A stretch of 48,321 nt of DNA from Armatimonadota bacterium (lineage in GTDB: Bacteria > Armatimonadota > UBA10988), in NCBI GenBank assembly GCA_016235455.1, contig JACRKZ010000002.1, positions 1-48,321 on the forward strand, in the 5' to 3' direction. Below the pieces are notes generated by a model. It was not told the origin of the DNA. It searched no databases and saw only the letters and a program-made list of their open reading frames with translations. The translations under genes and the position numbers were made by a program. Positions 32,960 through 41,768 of the stretch are shown one piece after another (position 1 is the stretch's first letter; each line of letters starts with the position of its first letter).

Positions 32960-33645
32960 GGTTCCGAACGGCATTCCTGGGGGCACTGATGGTCGGCGCC
33001 GCGTTGGTCTGCGGCTGCGCCAAGTACCCCGGCGACGCCGTGGTCACCCGGCGGTTGCTGGACATGCGCATGACGCTGCGCGGCGTGCCGGACGTCAATG
33101 CCTACTACCTCTTCGTCCTCGACACCAACGGCCGCGGCGCCGACGGTCCGCAGGTCATCGCGCCGCTGACGCCATTCCTGGGCAACGGCCGCGCCACGGG
33201 CGCCTACACCTACTACGTCGAGTACCACCAGGGCCGCTTCGAGCTGTTTCGCGACCAGCCGGAGGTGCAAGGCGTGACACCACCACCGCGCGAAGCGTTG
33301 GGCGAACCGTTCGCCTTCGACGACAGCAGTTCGTCGGGCAGCCTGCGCTGCACGCTCGACCTGACCCAGTTGCGCCCGGTCAGCACCGACCCGTCCCCCA
33401 CGCAGGTGGAGCTGAACCTGATCACCGTCAACGAGATCGTGTTGCCGGGCGAGACACCGCCGGTGCCGCGGCAGAGCGACGGCCTGGGCGCTGACGGCAA
33501 CACCTTCCTCGTGCTGCGCATGGAGAACGGCCTGCAGGTGAACAACAATGGCACCGAAGGCGCCGGCGAGGTGTTCGGCGGCCGGCAGTTGGACGCCGCC
33601 TACGACATTGTGGACTTCTCGGTGGCCGTGCGCGATGGCAACTAG
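32956..33645 (+). CDS. Predicted lipoprotein of unknown function
   Basis: 229 residues, ATG 32956 overlapping the htrA stop (ATGA). A signal peptide with a lipobox-like end ([15 protein letters not shown], Cys21-23 area) suggests a lipidated envelope protein. The rest looks beta-rich, with aromatic strands ([31 protein letters not shown]) and acidic loops, and no domain I recognise. Coupling to the htrA gene hints at envelope quality control, though htrA is broken. A 12-bp inverted repeat starts 4 bp after the stop. Confidence 0.72.
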   Translation: MRFRTAFLGALMVGAALVCGCAKYPGDAVVTRRLLDMRMTLRGVPDVNAYYLFVLDTNGRGADGPQVIAPLTPFLGNGRATGAYTYYVEYHQGRFELFRDQPEVQGVTPPPREALGEPFAFDDSSSSGSLRCTLDLTQLRPVSTDPSPTQVELNLITVNEIVLPGETPPVPRQSDGLGADGNTFLVLRMENGLQVNNNGTEGAGEVFGGRQLDAAYDIVDFSVAVRDGN

Positions 33646-33648
33646 TTG

Positions 33649-33692
33649 CCAATGAATCTGGTGATGTTGCGAAAATAACGCAGATTCATTGG
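33649..33692. repeat. Perfect 12-bp AT-rich inverted repeat with 20-base loop
   Basis: CCAATGAATCTG (33649-33660) and CAGATTCATTGG (33681-33692) are exact complements. The element is AT-rich compared with its surroundings, lies 4 bp after the lipoprotein stop and has no T-run after it. Its right arm overlaps TTGGAC (33689-33694), a possible -35 for the downstream RRM gene (TACGCT at 33714-33719, 19-bp spacer). Terminator, operator or remnant of a small mobile element are all possible. Confidence 0.6.
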
Positions 33693-33818
33693 ACATCGCC
33701 GCTGCGAGCGTGGTACGCTACTCGAACCGTCTCCGAAGCAGACCGGGCAGAGACCGAGTTCTCGGACAACTTCACGGCCACGTGGGCCGGCCCGGAGAAT
33801 GGGGCGACACTAGGAAGC

Positions 33819-33841
33819 GGCAACGGCTCTGCATCGTTGCC
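33819..33841 (+). promoter_or_regulatory. Leader hairpin of the RRM protein mRNA
   Basis: GGCAACG (33819-33825) pairs with CGTTGCC (33835-33841) around a 9-base loop, about 70 bases before the start codon. The 263-bp region before the gene also has CCGAG/CTCGG near 33755, so the mRNA leader is probably long and folded, as often seen for cold-regulated RNA-binding proteins. Regulation is not shown. Confidence 0.4.
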
Positions 33842-33908
33842 GAAGTTGCGTGAAGAGGGCTCGGGACCAAATCGAAAGCATGGCCGGGCTAGTTCGTGGA
33901 GAGTTTGG

Positions 33909-34445
33909 ATGTCCAAGAAGTTGTTCGTCGGCGGGTTGGCCTGGGAGACGGATAGTGCCCGGCTGCAAGAGGCCTTCGAACCGTACGGTACCGTGGAGCA
34001 GGCGGTCGTTATCACCGATCGTGAGACCGGTCGCTCGCGCGGTTTCGGCTTCGTGACCTACACCGAAGAGAGCATGGCCGATGAGGCCCTGCAGGCCATG
34101 AACGGCAAGGAGCTCGACGGTCGTCGGCTGCGCGTCGACAAGGCCGAAGAGAAGGGCGACGGCGCTCGCCGCGGTGGTAGCGGCGGTGGCTACGGTGGCG
34201 GCGGTGGCCGCAGCGGTGGCGGCGGCTACGGCGGTGGCGGCGGTGGCGGCTACGGCGGTGGCGGCGGTCGCAGCGGTGGCGGCTACGGCGGTGGCGGTGG
34301 CTACGGCGGTGGCGGCGGTGGCCGCGGCGGCTTCAGCGACTTCGGCGCCGGCGCTGCCGGTGGTGCGGCTCCGAGCCGTGATGGTGGCCGCGCTCCGCGC
34401 GACCGCGATCGCGACCGCGATCGCCGCAGCCGCTGGGACGACTAG
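33909..34445 (+). CDS. RRM RNA-binding protein with Gly-rich tail
   Basis: 178 residues. ATG 33909 gives the family start [12 protein letters not shown]; an in-frame upstream reading adds an unrelated tail. A single RRM covers residues 3-80 with RNP2 KLFVGGL (4-10) and RNP1 RGFGFVTY (44-51). A Gly-rich region (about 90-145) made of GYGGGGG and RSGGG units follows, then a basic/acidic end with alternating Asp-Arg. It resembles bacterial Rbp proteins and plant glycine-rich RNA-binding proteins, which act as RNA chaperones, often in cold. The gene stands alone, with a hairpin terminator behind it. Confidence 0.92.
   Translation: MSKKLFVGGLAWETDSARLQEAFEPYGTVEQAVVITDRETGRSRGFGFVTYTEESMADEALQAMNGKELDGRRLRVDKAEEKGDGARRGGSGGGYGGGGGRSGGGGYGGGGGGGYGGGGGRSGGGYGGGGGYGGGGGGRGGFSDFGAGAAGGAAPSRDGGRAPRDRDRDRDRRSRWDD
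34171..34332 (+). repeat. GGC/GGT low-complexity repeat coding the Gly-rich tail
   Basis: Imperfect repeats of glycine codons interrupted by TAC and CGCAGC encode the GYGG/RSGG tail. Such tracts vary in length by slippage and are prone to assembly error. Confidence 0.85.
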
Positions 34446-34476
34446 TCTTAGCCCACAGGTTTGACCTGTTCGTGGA

Positions 34477-34512
34477 AGCCCCGGATGACCGCAAGGTTGT
34501 CCGGGGCTTTCT
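34477..34512 (+). terminator. Terminator of the RRM gene
   Basis: AGCCCCGGA (34477-34485) pairs with TCCGGGGCT (34500-34508), followed by TTCT. A smaller perfect hairpin, ACAGGT-TTG-ACCTGT (34455-34469), precedes it. Confidence 0.75.
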
Positions 34513-34542
34513 CGTCGATCGTGGTCGGACGGCCGCCCAAAG

Positions 34543-34576
34543 CCATGCGGCCACGGCGATGGCCGTGGCCGCATGG
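34543..34576 (-). terminator. 15-bp stem hairpin downstream of sucC
   Basis: CCATGCGGCCACGGC (34543-34557) and GCCGTGGCCGCATGG (34562-34576) form a perfect 15-bp stem with a 4-base loop. Read on the minus strand it lies 44 bp after the sucC stop and is followed by CTTTGGG. Confidence 0.65.
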
Positions 34577-34620
34577 GGCAACTGGATGATGGCGTGCCGT
34601 GCTCCGCGTGTGGTGCGCGC

Positions 34621-35796
34621 CTAGCCGGCCGCTACCGCCTGCACGATGGCCTCCGCTGCCGCGCTGAACTCCACGAACGGCTGGAACCGGCCGTCCTCGG
34701 CCAGAAGCGCCCTACCCGCCTCCTCGTTGGTGCCGGTCAGCCGCACCACCAGGGGCAGCTTCAGGTCGACATGCTCAGCGGCGTCGAGCAGGCCCTTGGC
34801 CACCTCGTCGCAGCGGGTGATGCCGCCAAAGATGTTGAGGAACACGCCCCGCACATCGGGGTTCAGCAGCACCACCTCGAGCGCCTGACGCACCACTTCC
34901 GACCGCGCGCCGCCGCCGAGGTCCAGGAAGTTGGCGGGGCCCACCCCGAACGGCCGGCCCACGCGCGACACTTCGTCCAGCGTACCCATGACCAGGCCGG
35001 CACCGTTGCCGATGATGGCGATAGCCGGCGCGGAGCCGCGCAGGTTCTCGGCGCTCAGCCGCACGTACTGCAGGCCGCGGCGGTGCGCTTCAGCCTCGAT
35101 GGGATCTTCCTCGGCATCGTCGGCCCAGGCCGACCACTCGGGATGGCGGAACTGCGCGCTGTCGTCCAGGTTGATCTTGGCGTCGGCGGCGACGACGCGC
35201 CCGTCGCCACAGAGCACCAGCGGGTTGATCTCAGCCAGGCTGGCATCGATCTCGCCATAGGCCTTGGACAGCGCCATGACGATGGCCGTGGCCGCGCGCT
35301 GCGAGCCAGCCGGCACACCCGCCTGGCAGAGCACCTTGGTCACCTGGAAGGGCTGGAGGCCGAAGGCAGGATCGATGGGCTCGCGCAGCACCTTCTCGGG
35401 CGTCGAGGCGGCGACCTCCTCGATGTCGATGCCGCCCGCCGCGGAGATGATGAGCACGTTGCAGCGGCGCGCGCGGTCGAGCGTGATGCCCAGGTAGTAC
35501 TCGGCGGCGATATCGATCGCCTCCTCGACCAGCACCTTCTCCACCACCAGGCCCTTGATGGTCATGCCCAGGATGGCCTCGCCCGCGGCTCGGGCTTCGG
35601 CCACGTCGCGCGCCAGCTTCACGCCGCCGGCCTTGCCGCGTCCGCCGGCATGGACCTGCGCCTTGACCACGCACGGCCGGGCCAGGCGGGCAGCGATGGC
35701 GGCGACTTCGTCCGGCGTGGACGCCACCTCACCCTCGGGCAGCGGCACGGCGTAACGACTAAGCAGCTGCTTGGCCTGGTACTCGTGAATCTTCAT
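34621..35796 (-). CDS. sucC: Succinyl-CoA synthetase (ADP-forming) subunit beta
   Basis: 391 residues, ATG 35796, with the family start MKIHEYQAKQLLSRYAVPLP. An ATP-grasp domain (1-235) contains VVKAQVHAGGRGKAGGV and SLAEINPLVLCGDGRVVAADAKI. The CoA-ligase domain (about 245-385) contains IIGNGAGLVMGTLDEV, FLDLGGGA and GVFLNIFGGITRCDEVAKGL. It forms succinyl-CoA synthetase of the TCA cycle with SucD, which is not adjacent: the next gene downstream on this strand is absent and the upstream neighbour is a heparinase-like gene (52-bp gap). Separation of sucC from sucD is unusual. Confidence 0.95.
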   Translation of the reverse strand: MKIHEYQAKQLLSRYAVPLPEGEVASTPDEVAAIAARLARPCVVKAQVHAGGRGKAGGVKLARDVAEARAAGEAILGMTIKGLVVEKVLVEEAIDIAAEYYLGITLDRARRCNVLIISAAGGIDIEEVAASTPEKVLREPIDPAFGLQPFQVTKVLCQAGVPAGSQRAATAIVMALSKAYGEIDASLAEINPLVLCGDGRVVAADAKINLDDSAQFRHPEWSAWADDAEEDPIEAEAHRRGLQYVRLSAENLRGSAPAIAIIGNGAGLVMGTLDEVSRVGRPFGVGPANFLDLGGGARSEVVRQALEVVLLNPDVRGVFLNIFGGITRCDEVAKGLLDAAEHVDLKLPLVVRLTGTNEEAGRALLAEDGRFQPFVEFSAAAEAIVQAVAAG

Positions 35797-35848
35797 CTCG
35801 ACACCGCCTCGCCAACCAGTGTGACACGATCCGCGGGGGCAGTCAGGT

Positions 35849-37999
35849 TCAGCGGCCGGAGATCCAGATCTGGTGTCTACCGGCCGTCAACCGAACGATG
35901 GCCAGGCGCGCCTCGCGGTCCACGCGAGCCCGGCCGCTCGACGAGCCCACCACGACGCCGCGCGGCACGAACGGGCAGCGCACCGCCACCGTGGCGCCGG
36001 TGGGCGTCTCTACCTCGCCGGCCACTTCGTTGCCCCGCACGGACAACGCCAGGTCCACGGGCTGCGTGGCGGTGATAACCTCGCCGCCAGACACCAACAG
36101 CCGCATGAGGCGGCGCGCGATGACCTGCTGCCATTCACCGTCAGCGTGCCGACGCAGTGCCAGGTAGGCGGCATCGGAGATGAGATGCGGCAAGGCGATA
36201 CCACGATCATGCGTGGGGAAGAGGACATCCTCGACGTCACCATCGGGCCACAACAGTCGCGTACCGACCGTGGCGTCGTCGGTCATGAGGCTCGGCTGTG
36301 GTGGATTGGCGCCGCCTGCCACACACGGCGCCATGACCACCAGGAACTGCGTGCGGGTGACCGGGGTCGACGTGCGCAGCCGCAGCCTTAGCGCCGTCGG
36401 ATCGACATCCGGCTTGGGCCGCGCCTCCTCGACGGTCAACGTAGTGCGGTCGGGCCGCAGGGCCGCGACGTGCAGCGCCGCGTTGCGCATCAACAAGCGG
36501 GCGTGGGTGCCGCCGTCCAGAGCGATCTGTCCGGCACTGTGCAGGAGCCAGTCGAACCGCGCGGGCCGCCGCGTGGCCAGCACGTCCCAGACGATGGTGT
36601 AGCCGGGCGCGAAGCCCACGTGGCGGTCGAAATCAATGACAGCACATTCGGCTGGGTAGCAGCCGCCGGCTTGTCCGACCAGGCAGCCGCCCAGCTCGCT
36701 GAGCCAGGCCGAAGCCAGGCGCGCGCCGTCATCGTCGCGCTCGTCAGCCGGCAGTTGGCCGCGACCGTCTACCAGGATGGTGTTGTGGAACTCGCTGGTC
36801 GGTGCGGTCAGCGTGCCGGTATCCACCGCCAGCGCCTCGCCGCCGGCCCACAGCAGCAGGTGGTTGGCGTCGCAGTCGGGCCCGCCGCGCGCTGGGCCGG
36901 TGGCCAGCGCCACGGATTCCGCGGCGGCGTCCCAGTTGCTGCGCCAGACCGCCAGCCCATGCGCGGCGAAAGTGTGATAGGGCCGGCCGGTCGATACGCG
37001 GCGGCCCTCCGCGCCCTGGTCGAAGATCACGTCGAACGGCGTGCCGCGGCCCAGTTCGGCCGCACGCCAGCGCGACACCGCCGCGCGGAAGCCTGGCTCG
37101 TCGAACCGCTGCGCCAGCCGCATCAGCGCCCAGCGGCAGGGCTCGCTTCGCCACCGGTACTGCGCGCCCGGGCGCTCCGCCAGCTCGGCGCGCCGCCGGG
37201 GCAGGTCCTCGCGTCCGGTGTGGTCCAGGTCGAGCAGGTCGCATCCGGTCGGCGCGACGCCGTGCAGGGCCACGCGCCAGGCTTCGCGGTAGACGCCATG
37301 GTCGAACAGGTCGCGCCCCGCCAGGCGCTGCCAGGCGTCAGCCACGCGCGTCAGCAATGGCAGCAGCGCGTTCCAGTCCTCCAGGCCCGTGGGCCACCAG
37401 CCGTCGGCGGCCACGTCGTCCAGAAGCTGGCCCAGCAGCGGCTCGGTCTGCTCCAGCCACCCCGCGGCAGCGGATTCCACCGGCAGAAGCGACATCGCGG
37501 CGAGCTGCACGCCGGCCAGCGTGGCGGCATGAGCCGGCTCGTGCCAACCGCGCGGTGTGCCGTCGGTCAGCAACTCCGCCGCGCGCCCACACTGGTCGGC
37601 CAGCGTGCGCCCGAGCGCCTGGTAGCTCTGCTCGTCGAGCGTCTCGCTGAGCAGGTCGAGCGACCAGGCACAGGCCGCCAGGTACTGGCCGCGCTCGGTG
37701 CTGAGCGGCGCCATGCCGCGCGATGGCAGCAGCATGTCCAGGTGAGTGCGCAGCCAGTCGATGTCGGAAGTGTCGCCGGTGACCGCTGCGACGAAGGCCG
37801 CCGCCTCCACCGTCGCCGTCGCCGACCGCGGCAGCCGCTCGGGGCCGGGGCGCATGTCGTACTGGCAGTAGCGGAAGGCTTCGGACGGCCGGTTGGCCAA
37901 CTGGGCGCGCTGGCGCACCCACGGCTCCGCGTCGAGATGCAGCCACGGCCGCTGCCGCAGCTTCAGCGGGTCGATGCCGAGCCGCTGCAGCGCGCTCAT
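35849..37999 (-). CDS. Heparinase II/III-like protein without signal peptide
   Basis: 716 residues. ATG 37999 overlaps the CPBP gene stop (ATGA). The N-terminal 330 residues form an Ala/Leu-rich helical region resembling the (alpha/alpha) toroid of polysaccharide lyases (ERGQYLAACAWSLDLLSETL, WWPTGLEDWNALLPLL). The beta-sandwich part starts near 350 with PYHTFAAHGLAVWRS, CDANHLLLWAGGEALAVDTG and SEFHNTILVDGRGQLP. The pattern xHxxG...DxNHxxL...DTG...HNTILVDG is typical of the heparinase II/III C-terminal region. No export signal is visible, which is odd for a polysaccharide lyase; it may act on imported oligosaccharides. Substrate unknown. Confidence 0.8.
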   Translation of the reverse strand: MSALQRLGIDPLKLRQRPWLHLDAEPWVRQRAQLANRPSEAFRYCQYDMRPGPERLPRSATATVEAAAFVAAVTGDTSDIDWLRTHLDMLLPSRGMAPLSTERGQYLAACAWSLDLLSETLDEQSYQALGRTLADQCGRAAELLTDGTPRGWHEPAHAATLAGVQLAAMSLLPVESAAAGWLEQTEPLLGQLLDDVAADGWWPTGLEDWNALLPLLTRVADAWQRLAGRDLFDHGVYREAWRVALHGVAPTGCDLLDLDHTGREDLPRRRAELAERPGAQYRWRSEPCRWALMRLAQRFDEPGFRAAVSRWRAAELGRGTPFDVIFDQGAEGRRVSTGRPYHTFAAHGLAVWRSNWDAAAESVALATGPARGGPDCDANHLLLWAGGEALAVDTGTLTAPTSEFHNTILVDGRGQLPADERDDDGARLASAWLSELGGCLVGQAGGCYPAECAVIDFDRHVGFAPGYTIVWDVLATRRPARFDWLLHSAGQIALDGGTHARLLMRNAALHVAALRPDRTTLTVEEARPKPDVDPTALRLRLRTSTPVTRTQFLVVMAPCVAGGANPPQPSLMTDDATVGTRLLWPDGDVEDVLFPTHDRGIALPHLISDAAYLALRRHADGEWQQVIARRLMRLLVSGGEVITATQPVDLALSVRGNEVAGEVETPTGATVAVRCPFVPRGVVVGSSSGRARVDREARLAIVRLTAGRHQIWISGR

Positions 38000-38880
38000 G
38001 CCCGGCCTCGCCGCGCGCCCAGCAGGCACAGCAATGCGGCGACACCGCCCACCGCCACCAGCGCCGGCGGCGCGCTCTGCATCCGCGCCAACTCGGCGTC
38101 CGACGCCATGGACATGGCCACCCCGGCGACCAGGTTGTTCACGGCGTGCGCCGCGACACCAGGCACGATGCTACCCGTGCGGTGGCGCAGTTCGCCCAGG
38201 TAGAGGCCCAGCACCAGCGCGCCCGTGCCCTGCACCAGGTCGCCGTGGAACACCGCGAAGGCAAGCGCCGGCACCAGCAGCGAGACGACGCGGCCGTAGC
38301 GCAGCAGGCTGCCCTGCAACATGCCGCGGAAGCCGGCCTCCTCGCACAGCCCAGGCACCAGGCCCAGCCCGATGATCATCAGCGGCCGCCAGCCGACCGG
38401 CACCGCGCGCACGGATTCGGCGATGAGCTGCAGCGCGCCTTGGTTCTTGCCAGTGGCGTGCCACACGGCCGTGCCACACCAGTCGCCCAGAATGCTGGCG
38501 CCCAGCAGGCCGATGGGCGCCAAGACCAGCGTCGGCCACGGCACGCTGTGCCAGGCAATGCCGCGGCGAATGGGGATGCGTCCGGCCAGAAGCGCCAGCA
38601 CAATGCCCAGCAGCATGGGCGGCTGCATGGCCAGGGAGAGGACGATCAGGCCGGGACCGGCGGTGACCGGCAATTGCAGGACGACGATCACCGAGACGGC
38701 GGCCAGACCGGCGAGGAGCCCGCCCACCGAGCAGCCGAGGAAGGCCAGTGCCGGGCTGGGATCCTCGTCGAGCAGAGGCGACTCGGGGCGCTCTCGTCGG
38801 GGTGCGTCGGTGTACGGCGCTGCCGGCGCGTCGGCGGGCAACTCCATGGTGGGGTCTTCCTCGGGCGGATGGTCGCTCAC
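37996..38880 (-). CDS. CPBP family intramembrane metalloprotease
   Basis: 294 residues with GTG 38880 as start (GGGAG six bases upstream); GTG 38904 is a longer alternative. A Pro/Glu-rich N-terminal tail (about 40 residues) is followed by about seven helices. The catalytic motifs are EEAGFR (E180, E181, R185), AFAVFH (H212) and HAVNN (H245, N249), as in CAAX/Rce1-like proteases. Family members act in membrane protein maturation, bacteriocin immunity or prenyl-protein processing. Its position between nuoI and the heparinase-like gene gives no clear role. Confidence 0.88.
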   Translation of the reverse strand: MSDHPPEEDPTMELPADAPAAPYTDAPRRERPESPLLDEDPSPALAFLGCSVGGLLAGLAAVSVIVVLQLPVTAGPGLIVLSLAMQPPMLLGIVLALLAGRIPIRRGIAWHSVPWPTLVLAPIGLLGASILGDWCGTAVWHATGKNQGALQLIAESVRAVPVGWRPLMIIGLGLVPGLCEEAGFRGMLQGSLLRYGRVVSLLVPALAFAVFHGDLVQGTGALVLGLYLGELRHRTGSIVPGVAAHAVNNLVAGVAMSMASDAELARMQSAPPALVAVGGVAALLCLLGARRGRA

Positions 38881-38908
38881 GGGCGCTCCCGCCGCCGCCG
38901 GCACGACC

Positions 38909-39376
38909 CTAGGAGACGGGCGGAACCAGCAGCCGCTCTTTGTTGTAGATGAAGTCCATGCGGCTGTCCTCGGCCAGCGCGTAGTCGTCGGTCAGGACGA
39001 TGGCGCCGGTGGGGCAGGCCTCTTCACACATACCACAGAAGATGCAGCGCAGCAGGTTGATCTGGTAGGTCGAGGCGTAGCGCTCGCCGGGCGAGTAGCG
39101 CTCGTCGTCGGTGTTCTCCGCGGCTTCGACATAGATGCAGTCGGCCGGGCAGGCCGCCGAGCACAGCGAGCAGCCGATGCAGCGCTCGAGGCCGACGTTC
39201 TCGCCCTCCTGATAGCGCCGCAGGATATGCCGCCAGCGCGCGCGGTCGGGCACCGGCTTGCGCTGCTCGGGATACTCGTAGGTCACCGGCTCCATGGCCA
39301 TGTGCCGACCGGTGGTGCGGAACCCCTCGCGGATCGGCTCCAGTACCTCCAGCACCTGCTTGAAGAACTCGCGCAT
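38909..39376 (-). CDS. nuoI: NADH-quinone oxidoreductase subunit I
   Basis: 155 residues, ATG 39376, 3 bp after nuoH. Two [4Fe-4S] motifs are complete: [12 protein letters not shown] (Cys66, 69, 72, then 76) and [12 protein letters not shown] (Cys111, 114, 117, then 121). The typical flanks RGRHMAM-like ([18 protein letters not shown]) and [12 protein letters not shown] are present. It carries electrons through clusters N6a/N6b toward the quinone site, docked on NuoH. Only nuoH and nuoI of complex I occur in the window, as an isolated pair. Confidence 0.95.
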   Translation of the reverse strand: MREFFKQVLEVLEPIREGFRTTGRHMAMEPVTYEYPEQRKPVPDRARWRHILRRYQEGENVGLERCIGCSLCSAACPADCIYVEAAENTDDERYSPGERYASTYQINLLRCIFCGMCEEACPTGAIVLTDDYALAEDSRMDFIYNKERLLVPPVS

Positions 39377-39379
39377 GTC

Positions 39380-40540
39380 CTACGAACTCCCACGCCGTCG
39401 ACGGTAGATCAGATACGCGGCGGCCACCGCCAGCAGAGACAGGAGGCGGAACCAGCCGTCTCCGCTGAAGACGAAGCCGTCGACCACCTTGCCGGCGCCG
39501 GCCAGCACGGTTACCACCGCCACCCAGACCAGCGCGGCGGGCAGCAGCACCACCCAGCCGAGCGCCATGAGCTGGTCCCAGCGCATGCGCGGCAGCGTCC
39601 AGCGCAGCCAGATGTACAGGAAGATGAACAGCGTCACCTTCAGGAAGAACCAGAACAGCGGGGCCAGGTACATCAGCACCGGTACCGTGCTCACATTGAG
39701 CCGCGCCAGCAGCGGGATGCCGGCGAACGGGCTGAGCCAGCCGCCAAAGAACAGGCACGTGCAGACCGCCGAGAGCGTGGTCATGTGCACGTACTCGCCC
39801 ATGTAGAACATGGCGAAGCGGAAGCTGGAATACTCGGTGTGGAAGCCCGCCACCAGTTCCTGCTCGGCCTCGGGCAGGTCGAACGGCGCGCGGTTGCTCT
39901 CGGCCACCGCGGCGATGATGAACACCACGAACGCGGGCAGGTGCCAGATGAAGTTCCACGCCAGCGGGCCCACGCCCTGCTGCGAGTTGACCGCCGTGCG
40001 CAGGCTCAGCGCATGTCCGCCGTGGCTGGCCGCGTAGACGCTGGTGGTCAGCAGCACGGCGATGATGGCCAGGCTCATGCCCAGCTCGTAGCTGACCATC
40101 TGCGCCGCCGAGCGGATACCGCCCATCATCGACCACTTGTTGTTGGACGCCCAGCCGGCCAGCACCACGCCGTAGACCGCCAGCGACGAGAGCGCGAGGA
40201 TCCACAGCACACCAATGTTGACGTCGGCGGCCTGCAAGTCACCGAACGGGATGACCGCCAACGCCGCCATCGACGGCACCAGGGCGATGATCGGCGCCAG
40301 CAGATAAACCACGCGGTCGACATGCGCGGGGGTGATGTCTTCCTTGAAGATCAGCTTGGCGGCATCAGCCATTGGCTGCAACAGGCCCATCACGCCAACG
40401 CGGTTGGGGCCGATGCGCTGCTGGATGCGCGCGCAGACCCGGCGCTCCAGCCAGATCCACAGCGGCACCGTGGTCAAGACGACCATCAGCACCACGAGCG
40501 GCGCGAGTGCCATGCGCCACAGACCTTCCCAGAATCCCAT
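39380..40540 (-). CDS. nuoH: NADH-quinone oxidoreductase subunit H
   Basis: 386 residues, ATG 40540 after AGGAAGG. About eight or nine membrane helices. Family signatures are LERRVCARIQQRIGPNRVG, LLQPMADAAKLIFKED, WASNNKWSMMGGIRSAAQMVSYEL and AAVAESNRAPFDLPEAEQELVAGFHTEYS (quoted in parts: the segments up to RAPFDLP and EAEQELVAG). It forms the quinone chamber at the membrane-arm junction of complex I and is required for proton pumping. A partial gap of 103 bp separates it from the DUF4349 gene. Confidence 0.95.
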   Translation of the reverse strand: MGFWEGLWRMALAPLVVLMVVLTTVPLWIWLERRVCARIQQRIGPNRVGVMGLLQPMADAAKLIFKEDITPAHVDRVVYLLAPIIALVPSMAALAVIPFGDLQAADVNIGVLWILALSSLAVYGVVLAGWASNNKWSMMGGIRSAAQMVSYELGMSLAIIAVLLTTSVYAASHGGHALSLRTAVNSQQGVGPLAWNFIWHLPAFVVFIIAAVAESNRAPFDLPEAEQELVAGFHTEYSSFRFAMFYMGEYVHMTTLSAVCTCLFFGGWLSPFAGIPLLARLNVSTVPVLMYLAPLFWFFLKVTLFIFLYIWLRWTLPRMRWDQLMALGWVVLLPAALVWVAVVTVLAGAGKVVDGFVFSGDGWFRLLSLLAVAAAYLIYRRRRGSS

Positions 40541-40643
40541 GCCGACTGCCTTCCTGCAGCTTGCCCTGTGCCATGGTAGCGCCTGGCTCGGACGTTGCCA
40601 ATAGCCTGATGCCCAGACTCGCTCGCGTCAAGCCCGGCGCGGG

Positions 40644-41525
40644 TCAGAGGCCAGGCTCGCGCGAACCGCGGCGGCGCCGCCTGGTCCACCACACCAGCCC
40701 CGCGAACGCCAACCAGTACGGCAGCATGACCAGCACATAGATCACCAGCGAAAGCACCGCATGCCCGATGACCAGGAAGTCCTGGCAAGCACTCTTGATC
40801 ACCGTGGTAGCACGCCAGGTGGCCGCGGGCGCCACGCCCGCCGGCGAGCGGACCTCCACATGCACGGTCGACAGGTCCACCTGGTTGCCCAGGAACCGCA
40901 GCCGACCTTGCGCCTGCTCAATCTCGCCGCGCACCCGGCTCAACTCGCGCTCCACCTCGAGCAACGCCGACACGCCGCCCGCCTTGTCCAGCAGTTGCAG
41001 CAGCCGCTCTTCCTCCTGGCGCTTGGTCTTGATGCGCGCCTCCAGGTCGACCCACTCCTCGCCCACGTCCTTGGCCTCGACACGGCGGCTCATGACGCGC
41101 CCCAGCTTGGCGATCTCTGTCATCAACGCGCCGAACTTCTCCGCCGGCACGCGCAGCACGATGGATGCGGTCTGCCGGTCGCCGGCGCTCTGCTCCATGT
41201 TGCCTTCGTAGCCACCCAGCCGGCGAGCCACGGCGGCGACCTGGCTCAGCACGTCGCCCACCTTGTCTGACTCGAGAGTCACATAGCCCTCGTAGATGAT
41301 CTTGCGCGGGATGGTCCGCGGCGCCTCCGCTGCATCGCCAGAGCGCGCCTGGCTCTTGGCCTCGGCCGCGGCCGGCGCGGACGGCGGCGCTGAAGGCTCG
41401 CCCGGTGCGGCCGCGGCCCCGGGCGGCGGCGCGGCCTGTTCGGCCTTCGGCGCACAGCCGAACATCATCGCGGCCAACACCGCGAGCAGAGCTAATCCAG
41501 CGGTCCGTGCCAAGCGCATGGCCAT
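40644..41525 (-). CDS. DUF4349 domain-containing putative lipoprotein
   Basis: 293 residues, ATG 41525 after GAGGG. A signal peptide ends in a lipobox-like MFGC (Cys24), followed by a long Ala/Pro linker (about 25-70). The DUF4349 region (about 78-240) shows YEGYVTLESDKVGDV, ASIVLRVPAEKFGALM, AKDVGEEWVDLEARIKTKR and EEERLLQLLDKA. A coiled coil follows (LLEVERELSRVRGEIEQAQGR, 20 residues of it being charged heptads), then NQVDLSTVHVEV. A C-terminal membrane helix (about 255-280) and an Arg-rich tail end the protein. Function of the family is unknown; envelope association is likely. Confidence 0.88.
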   Translation of the reverse strand: MAMRLARTAGLALLAVLAAMMFGCAPKAEQAAPPPGAAAAPGEPSAPPSAPAAAEAKSQARSGDAAEAPRTIPRKIIYEGYVTLESDKVGDVLSQVAAVARRLGGYEGNMEQSAGDRQTASIVLRVPAEKFGALMTEIAKLGRVMSRRVEAKDVGEEWVDLEARIKTKRQEEERLLQLLDKAGGVSALLEVERELSRVRGEIEQAQGRLRFLGNQVDLSTVHVEVRSPAGVAPAATWRATTVIKSACQDFLVIGHAVLSLVIYVLVMLPYWLAFAGLVWWTRRRRRGSREPGL

Positions 41526-41630
41526 GTCCCTCGATAGACCCAGTACGCCACCGCCCGCCGTCCGCGAGTCTTACTTGCGCAACAATCGACGGCCAGCGGC
41601 GATCCGTGGCCCGACCGCCGTCCCGTCCGG

Positions 41631-41659
41631 TTGACAGCCCCGACTCCCCGATCTATCGT
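41631..41659 (+). promoter_or_regulatory. Sigma70-type promoter of the first prepilin gene
   Basis: TTGACA (41631-41636), 17-bp spacer, TATCGT (41654-41659). The transcript would start near 41666, leaving a leader of about 100 bases. Confidence 0.7.
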
Positions 41660-41667
41660 GGCCACAA

Positions 41668-41700
41668 CGCAATTGAGAGCGAATGTCAATCTCACTTGCG
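41668..41700 (+). promoter_or_regulatory. Hairpin at the 5' end of the prepilin leader
   Basis: CGCAATTGAGA (41668-41678) pairs with TCTCACTTGCG (41690-41700) with one mismatch/G-T position, 11-base loop. It starts at the predicted transcript start and may protect the mRNA end or regulate it. Confidence 0.45.
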
Positions 41701-41768
41701 GCGGATGTACCGACGTCAGGAAGTCGTTCCTCAGCGGGACGTCCATGTGCTCTGCATGGAGGACCAAC

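Noticed and set aside
34171..34332. CRISPR or satellite-like repeat
   Set aside because: It is an in-frame glycine-codon tract coding the tail of the RRM protein, without spacers.
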